Assembly (NCBI RefSeq): GCF_039541855.1 | Contig: NZ_BAABHA010000010.1 | Coordinates: 372,001-436,000, forward strand | Direction of reading: 5' to 3' | DNA from: Solirubrum koreensis | GTDB taxonomy: Bacteria > Bacteroidota > Bacteroidia > Cytophagales > Hymenobacteraceae | Length of the DNA stretch: 64,000 bases | In this document: in pieces, positions 60,136 through 64,000 of the stretch | Position numbering within the stretch: position 1 is the stretch's first letter | How the letters are laid out: each line of letters begins with the position of its first letter | Program-made: the position numbers and the translations under genes | The notes under the pieces: generated by a model | Told to the model about the DNA's origin: nothing | Databases searched by the model: none | Seen by the model: the letters and a program-made list of their open reading frames with translations, nothing else

Positions 60136-61053
60136 TTATTTACGAGGGTAGACCTCACCTGTTGCTGCACGCAGGGTATTTTGTAGCAACATGGCAATAG
60201 TCATGGGACCTACTCCACCCGGTACGGGCGTGATGTAACTGCATAGCGGCGCCACTTCATCAAAGTTCACGTCGCCCCGCAAAGCCCAGCCAGCCTTCTT
60301 GGATTCGTCGGGCACGCGGGTTGTGCCCACGTCGATTACCACTGCGCCGGGGCTAACCATGTCGGCCGTTACAAAACCCGGACGACCCAAAGCTGCCACC
60401 AGAATATCGGCGGTACGGGTTATGCTGGGCAAATCCTGGGTGCGCGAATGGCATAAAGTAACAGTGCAGTTACCCGGCTCTAAATTCTTAGCCAGCAGAA
60501 TACTAACCGGTGTTCCTACAATGTTGCTTCGCCCAATAACTACGCAGTGCTTACCATCGGTAACGAGGTTGTAGCGGCGCAGCAGTTCTACAATGCCCGA
60601 GGGAGTAGCGGGCAGCAACGAGGGCAACCCAGCCACCATACGGCCGATGTTCATGGGGTGAAAACCGTCGACGTCTTTCTCGGGCCGAATGGCTTCGATG
60701 ACCTTTTGCGACGAGATATGCGCCGGCAGCGGCAGCTGCACAATGAAGCCATCTATTTCAGGATCCTGGTTCAGCTCGGCTACTTTGGCCAACAGGTCGG
60801 CTTCGGTAATATCCTCTTCGTACCGCAGCAGCGTGGAGCCAAAACCCACGGCTTGGCAGGCCAGCACCTTGTTGCGCACGTAGGTTTCGGAGCCGCCATC
60901 ATGCCCTACTAGTATGGCGGCGAGGTGGGGAATTTTGCGGCCCGCGGCGCGCAGCTTCTCCACTTCCTGGGCAATTTCACTTTTGATGTCCTCGGCGGTT
61001 TTCTTGCCGTCGATGAGGCGGAAAGTAGTGGCGGCTTCGGGGGCAGTGGTCAT
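60136..61053 (-). CDS. folD: Bifunctional methylenetetrahydrofolate dehydrogenase/cyclohydrolase
   Basis: A 305-residue FolD interconverting 5,10-methylene-, methenyl- and 10-formyl-THF. Signature residues are in GSETYVRNKVLACQAVG (catalytic Lys), GFIVQLPLPAHI, RPEKDVDGFHPMNIG, GRSNIVGTPVSILLAK (NADP site) and TPVPGGVGPMTIAMLLQNT. Length and order are normal. The start at MTTAPEAATTFRLIDG lies seven bases after the stop of the 59-aa gene, so they are probably translated from one transcript. C1 units support purine and formyl-Met synthesis. Confidence 0.96.
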   Translation of the reverse strand: MTTAPEAATTFRLIDGKKTAEDIKSEIAQEVEKLRAAGRKIPHLAAILVGHDGGSETYVRNKVLACQAVGFGSTLLRYEEDITEADLLAKVAELNQDPEIDGFIVQLPLPAHISSQKVIEAIRPEKDVDGFHPMNIGRMVAGLPSLLPATPSGIVELLRRYNLVTDGKHCVVIGRSNIVGTPVSILLAKNLEPGNCTVTLCHSRTQDLPSITRTADILVAALGRPGFVTADMVSPGAVVIDVGTTRVPDESKKAGWALRGDVNFDEVAPLCSYITPVPGGVGPMTIAMLLQNTLRAATGEVYPRK

Positions 61054-61059
61054 GCGCGT

Positions 61060-61239
61060 TTAGGCTTGGGTCGGTTTATGGGTTTGTTCGAATTGAGCAA
61101 TTGCCTCGCGACCGGACTTCAGGATTTCCTGTTCCATTACCGGCCAATCGTCGCGCCACCGGAACTTCAGTTCCTGGCCGCGGCGTATTTTCTCGAGTTG
61201 GGCTTCGTTTGTACAGTTCTTGGTGAGGCTGTTATTCAT
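61060..61239 (-). CDS. Hypothetical small protein, 59 aa, upstream of folD
   Basis: Read directly from the minus strand: ATG at 61239-61237, TAA at 61062-61060, 59 residues, shorter than the usual reporting limit. It starts MNNSLTKNCTNEAQLEKIRR and continues through GQELKFRWRDDWPVMEQEIL to a hydrophilic end. It is charged, predicted helical, without membrane segment. Only six bases separate its stop from the folD ATG, supporting translation. An alternative ATG nine bases upstream is in a different frame. Function unknown. Confidence 0.65.
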   Translation of the reverse strand: MNNSLTKNCTNEAQLEKIRRGQELKFRWRDDWPVMEQEILKSGREAIAQFEQTHKPTQA

Positions 61240-61302
61240 GGCAATGCATTTATCAAACAGGGCTTTTGCAAGAACTGGATGAGGTGTGAAAATGAGTTAA
61301 GA

Positions 61303-61332
61303 GCAAAAAAAACGCGGCTCGGGGCCGCGTTT
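61303..61332 (-). terminator. Terminator of lepA
   Basis: On the minus strand AAACGCGGC and GCCGCGTTT pair perfectly with a 5-base loop and are followed by eight T residues. It lies a few bases past the lepA stop at 61339. The gap 61240-61302 contains the presumed promoter of the 59-aa gene. Confidence 0.85.
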
Positions 61333-61338
61333 ATGAAA

Positions 61339-63126
61339 TCAATCAATTTTTAGCACTGCCAGAAAGGCTTCCTGCGGTATCTCCACGGAGCCCACTTGTC
61401 GCATCCGCTTCTTGCCTTCCTTCTGCTTTTCGAGCAGCTTGCGCTTACGCGAAATGTCGCCGCCGTAGCATTTGGCAATTACGTTTTTGCGCAATGCCTT
61501 TACCGTTTCGCGGGCCACGATTTTCTGACCAATGGCGGCCTGAATGGCAATTTCGAACATCTGGCGCGGCAGCAGCTCCTTGAGCTTTTCGCAGAGGCGT
61601 TTGCCCCAGTCGTAGCTCTTGGAGCGGTGCACAATAGCCGACAAGGCATCCACCTTCTCGCCGTTGAGCATTACGTCCAGCTTCACCATGTCCGACTCGC
61701 GGAAACCGATCAGTTCGTAATCGAGCGACGCGTAGCCGCGCGAAATGGTTTTGAGCTTGTCGAAGAAGTCGAACACGATTTCCGACAGCGGCAGCTCAAA
61801 CGACAGCTCAACACGTTCCGACGTGAGGTAGCTCTGCCCCTTGATAAGGCCGCGCTTCTCCATGCAGAGCGTGATGATGGGTCCCACAAACTCGGCCGCC
61901 GTAATGATCTGGGCCTTGATGAAGGGCTCCTCGATGAACTTGATCAGGTTGGGCTCGGGCATTTCGCTCGGGGCCGATACCATTTTCAGTTCGTCGCGGT
62001 TGGTAGTTACCTTAAACTGTACGCTGGGTACCGTGGTAATAACCGTCATGTTGAACTCGCGCTCCAGGCGTTCCTGCACGATTTCCATGTGCAGCATGCC
62101 CAGGAAACCGCATCGGAAACCGAAACCAAGGGCGGCTGAAGTTTCCGGCTCCCACACGAGTGAGGCGTCATTGAGCTGCAGCTTTTCCATGCAGGAGCGC
62201 AGCTCTTCGTACTCGGTAGTATCAACCGGATAGATACCGGCGAATACCATAGGCTTCACGTCCTCAAAACCCACAATGGCTTCCTGCGTGGGACGGGCTA
62301 CGTGGGTGATGGTGTCGCCCACTTTTACTTCGCGGGCTTCTTTAATGCCCGAAATAAGGTAACCTACGTTGCCGGCGCGCATTTCGGGGCGCGGCTCCTG
62401 GTTCAGGCCCAGAATACCGATTTCGTCGGCGCCGTACTCCTTGCCTGTTGCCAGGAAGCGGAGTTTGTCGCCCTTGCGCATGGTGCCGTTCTTGATGCGG
62501 AACAGAACCTCGATACCGCGGTAGGAATTGAATACCGAATCGAAAATGAGGGCTTGCAGGGGAGCTTCCGGGTCGCCGGCGGGGGCGGGTACGCGCTCCA
62601 CGATGGCATTCAGGATATCCTCGATGCCCAAGCCAATTTTGCCCGACGCGTGGATGATGTCTTCGTGCTTGCAGCCGATGAGGTCCACAATTTCGTCGGA
62701 CACTTCCTCGGGCATGGCGTGCGGCAGGTCAATCTTGTTGAGCACCGGAATGATTTCCAGATCGGCCCCAATGGCGAGGTAGAGGTTGGAAATCGTTTGG
62801 GCTTCGATGCCCTGCGAGGCGTCCACAATCAGCAAAGCACCTTCACAGGCAGCAATGGAACGGGACACTTCATAGCTAAAATCGACGTGGCCGGGGGTAT
62901 CGATGAGGTTGAGCGTGTACACTTCCCCTTTGTAAGGGAACTGCATCTGGATGGCGTGGCTCTTGATGGTGATGCCCCGCTCCCGCTCCAAATCCATGTT
63001 ATCGAGCAATTGGGCCTGCATATCGCGCTTGGCCACGGTGCTGGTAAATTCCAGCAGGCGGTCGGCCAGCGTGCTTTTGCCGTGGTCGATGTGGGCAATG
63101 ATGCAGAAGTTGCGGATGTTCTTCAC
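61339..63126 (-). CDS. lepA: Elongation factor 4
   Basis: A 595-residue GTPase started at a GTG (63126), giving MKNIRNFCIIAHIDHGKST, the ordinary LepA N-terminus; the frame upstream is not conserved-looking. G1 AHIDHGKST (11-19), DTPGHVDFSYEVSRS (G3) and NKIDLPHA (G4) are present. MVFAGIYPVDTTEYEEL, EMPEPNLIKFIEEPFIKAQI and the C-terminal domain (KKRMRQVGSVEIP) fit EF4. It back-translocates the ribosome under stress. A TACCTTTG box at 63161-63154 gives a leader of about 21 bases. Confidence 0.96.
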   Translation of the reverse strand: MKNIRNFCIIAHIDHGKSTLADRLLEFTSTVAKRDMQAQLLDNMDLERERGITIKSHAIQMQFPYKGEVYTLNLIDTPGHVDFSYEVSRSIAACEGALLIVDASQGIEAQTISNLYLAIGADLEIIPVLNKIDLPHAMPEEVSDEIVDLIGCKHEDIIHASGKIGLGIEDILNAIVERVPAPAGDPEAPLQALIFDSVFNSYRGIEVLFRIKNGTMRKGDKLRFLATGKEYGADEIGILGLNQEPRPEMRAGNVGYLISGIKEAREVKVGDTITHVARPTQEAIVGFEDVKPMVFAGIYPVDTTEYEELRSCMEKLQLNDASLVWEPETSAALGFGFRCGFLGMLHMEIVQERLEREFNMTVITTVPSVQFKVTTNRDELKMVSAPSEMPEPNLIKFIEEPFIKAQIITAAEFVGPIITLCMEKRGLIKGQSYLTSERVELSFELPLSEIVFDFFDKLKTISRGYASLDYELIGFRESDMVKLDVMLNGEKVDALSAIVHRSKSYDWGKRLCEKLKELLPRQMFEIAIQAAIGQKIVARETVKALRKNVIAKCYGGDISRKRKLLEKQKEGKKRMRQVGSVEIPQEAFLAVLKID

Positions 63127-63153
63127 TCGGCTGGAATAGGCGTTCTTTAACCA

Positions 63154-63161
63154 CAAAGGTA
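63154..63161 (-). promoter_or_regulatory. -7 box of lepA
   Basis: On the minus strand this reads TACCTTTG, an exact TAnnTTTG match, 28 bases upstream of the GTG start. No TTG at the usual -33 distance is seen. Confidence 0.5.
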
Positions 63162-63254
63162 GGCCTTTCGGGCCGCAAAAACTACGCTGCCGCCCCCTCA
63201 CCTCTTGTTGGCATAGGGGCAACCGCCGTACTTTGGCCGGAGTTCCTTTCGCAT

Positions 63255-64000
63255 ATGGCTGCAACTGATACCGCTTTCACCACTTCTGCTTCCGATGTTC
63301 GGCAAAAAGCCCTCATTGCAGGGTTGAACGCTACCGTTCTGTATGTGCTGGCTTATTTGCTGGCCAACACCCTTTACCAGGCCGCTACCGTGGCTATGGC
63401 GGTTCGCCTGAGCATCAGGGGCGTGTGGGAACTGGAGCGCGTAAAGTTTCTGATTGCCGATGGTGAATGGGTGCGTATTGCCGTGCTGGCCGTGTACAGC
63501 GTGGGTCCGCTGCTGTGCGCCGGCCTGGGCGTGGCTGCGGCGCTATGGTTCTGGTATTCGGCCCGACTGAAGCGCGGCTTGCTGAAGCTGTTTCTGGTGT
63601 GGGTGGCGCTGCATTGCTGTAACCTGTTTTTCGGCGCCATGGTAGCCGACACTTTTACCGAAAACGGCTTCTGGTACATTCCAAGCTGGCTTTTCCTGGC
63701 CGGTAACGGTCCTAATATTGCCGTGGCCGTGGTATTCGGCCTAATTCAAATGGTGTTGGGCTACTTCGCGGCCATTCTGTTTCTGCAAAGCCACGACTCT
63801 ATTACCCTGATGAAGTATGTGAACCGCCGCGTACTGATTTACGCCACGCTGTTTGCGCCGTGGCTCGTAGGCTCGCTGGTGCTGGCACTAGCGAAGTTTC
63901 CGCACTTCGGCCGCAACGAGCAGTTGCACTTTGCCACCATGCTGCTGCTGCTGGCGCCGTTGTCATTCGCAGCCGCTAACGAGCTGTTCGAGTTTACTCT
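63255..64000 (+). CDS. Polytopic membrane protein, truncated by the window edge
   Basis: Translated directly from the ATG at 63255; no stop is reached by 64000 (248 codons). The protein begins MAATDTAFTTSASDVRQKAL and then alternates about six hydrophobic helices with short loops: VLYVLAYLLANTLYQAATVA, IAVLAVYSVGPLLCAGLGV, LFLVWVALHCCNLFFGAMVA, IAVAVVFGLIQMVLGYFAAI, LIYATLFAPWLVGSLVLALA and MLLLLAPLSFAAANELF. Unrecognised; it is typical of uncharacterised Bacteroidota multi-pass proteins. Divergent from lepA, with a 128-base gap holding no clear plus-strand -7 box. Confidence 0.75.
   Translation, partial: MAATDTAFTTSASDVRQKALIAGLNATVLYVLAYLLANTLYQAATVAMAVRLSIRGVWELERVKFLIADGEWVRIAVLAVYSVGPLLCAGLGVAAALWFWYSARLKRGLLKLFLVWVALHCCNLFFGAMVADTFTENGFWYIPSWLFLAGNGPNIAVAVVFGLIQMVLGYFAAILFLQSHDSITLMKYVNRRVLIYATLFAPWLVGSLVLALAKFPHFGRNEQLHFATMLLLLAPLSFAAANELFEFT

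Noticed and set aside
1..64000. CRISPR arrays, insertion sequences, prophage or integrase genes
   Set aside because: No regularly spaced direct repeats, transposase motifs or attachment-site duplications were seen on reading both strands.

Overview
The window looks like a chromosomal segment from a GC-rich member of the Bacteroidota, most likely order Cytophagales and close to Hymenobacter. This is inferred from four things. Most genes lack a Shine-Dalgarno site. Several starts are preceded by the Bacteroidota -7 box TAnnTTTG, in some cases with a TTG or TTTG -33 box. Family forms are typical of the group (ParC/ParE, YbiT-like ABC-F, PD40-OmpA, DUF4199, lmo0937-like small protein). Many short lipoproteins and M48 peptidases are present. 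No rRNA, CRISPR array, transposase, integrase or phage gene is visible, so this is mostly core chromosome with a few accessory islands.

Layout. 0-12 kb (mostly minus strand): the start of an LptF/G permease, a START-like protein, tRNA-Met, the translation block thrS / infC-rpmI-rplT, a TPR lipoprotein, an L,D-transpeptidase, another TPR protein and parC. 12.4-16.5 kb: a tight four-gene operon kaiC-kaiB-kaiB-PAS histidine kinase with no kaiA. 16.8-21.4 kb: an orphan 484-residue protein and a signalling operon (unknown protein, membrane protein, NarX-type kinase, NarL-type regulator). 21.5-27 kb: parE, an AI-2E-type permease, a PA2169-type four-helix protein and a DnaQ-exonuclease/GIY-YIG fusion. 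27-31 kb: two divergent paralogues with motifs resembling atypical (FAM20/CotH/HipA-like) kinases, then topoisomerase IB. 32-42 kb: envelope and lipid functions (two M48 peptidases, App1-type phosphatase, monofunctional transglycosylase, Lon N-domain protein, metallophosphoesterase, lipid-kinase-like protein, YkuD-like protein, lipoproteins). 42-52 kb: metabolism and housekeeping (ABC-F, OM barrel, hydroxyacyl-CoA dehydrogenase, msrA, isoaspartyl peptidase, dapD, glycosyltransferase, fabH). 52-64 kb: DtxR-type regulator, mnmE, citrate synthase, two small secreted paralogues, OmpA-PD40 protein, queE, folD, lepA and a membrane protein running off the right edge.

How the genes fit together. Topoisomerase IV is encoded by two separated genes. 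The Kai operon carries a complete KaiB-KaiC core plus a sensor kinase as probable output, resembling the KaiA-less KaiBC systems of Rhodobacter and Legionella. Envelope maintenance is a recurrent theme (LptF/G, two L,D-transpeptidase families, MtgA, OmpA, M48 proteases, lipid phosphatase and kinase). Transcription units are bounded by clear hairpin terminators, many of them near-perfect and bidirectional between convergent genes.

Start codons were revised inward for many genes, using domain starts and signal peptides. Three small or partial genes were read directly from the sequence: a 53-residue membrane protein at 45855-46016, a 59-residue protein at 61060-61239 just upstream of folD, and the partial membrane protein at the right edge.
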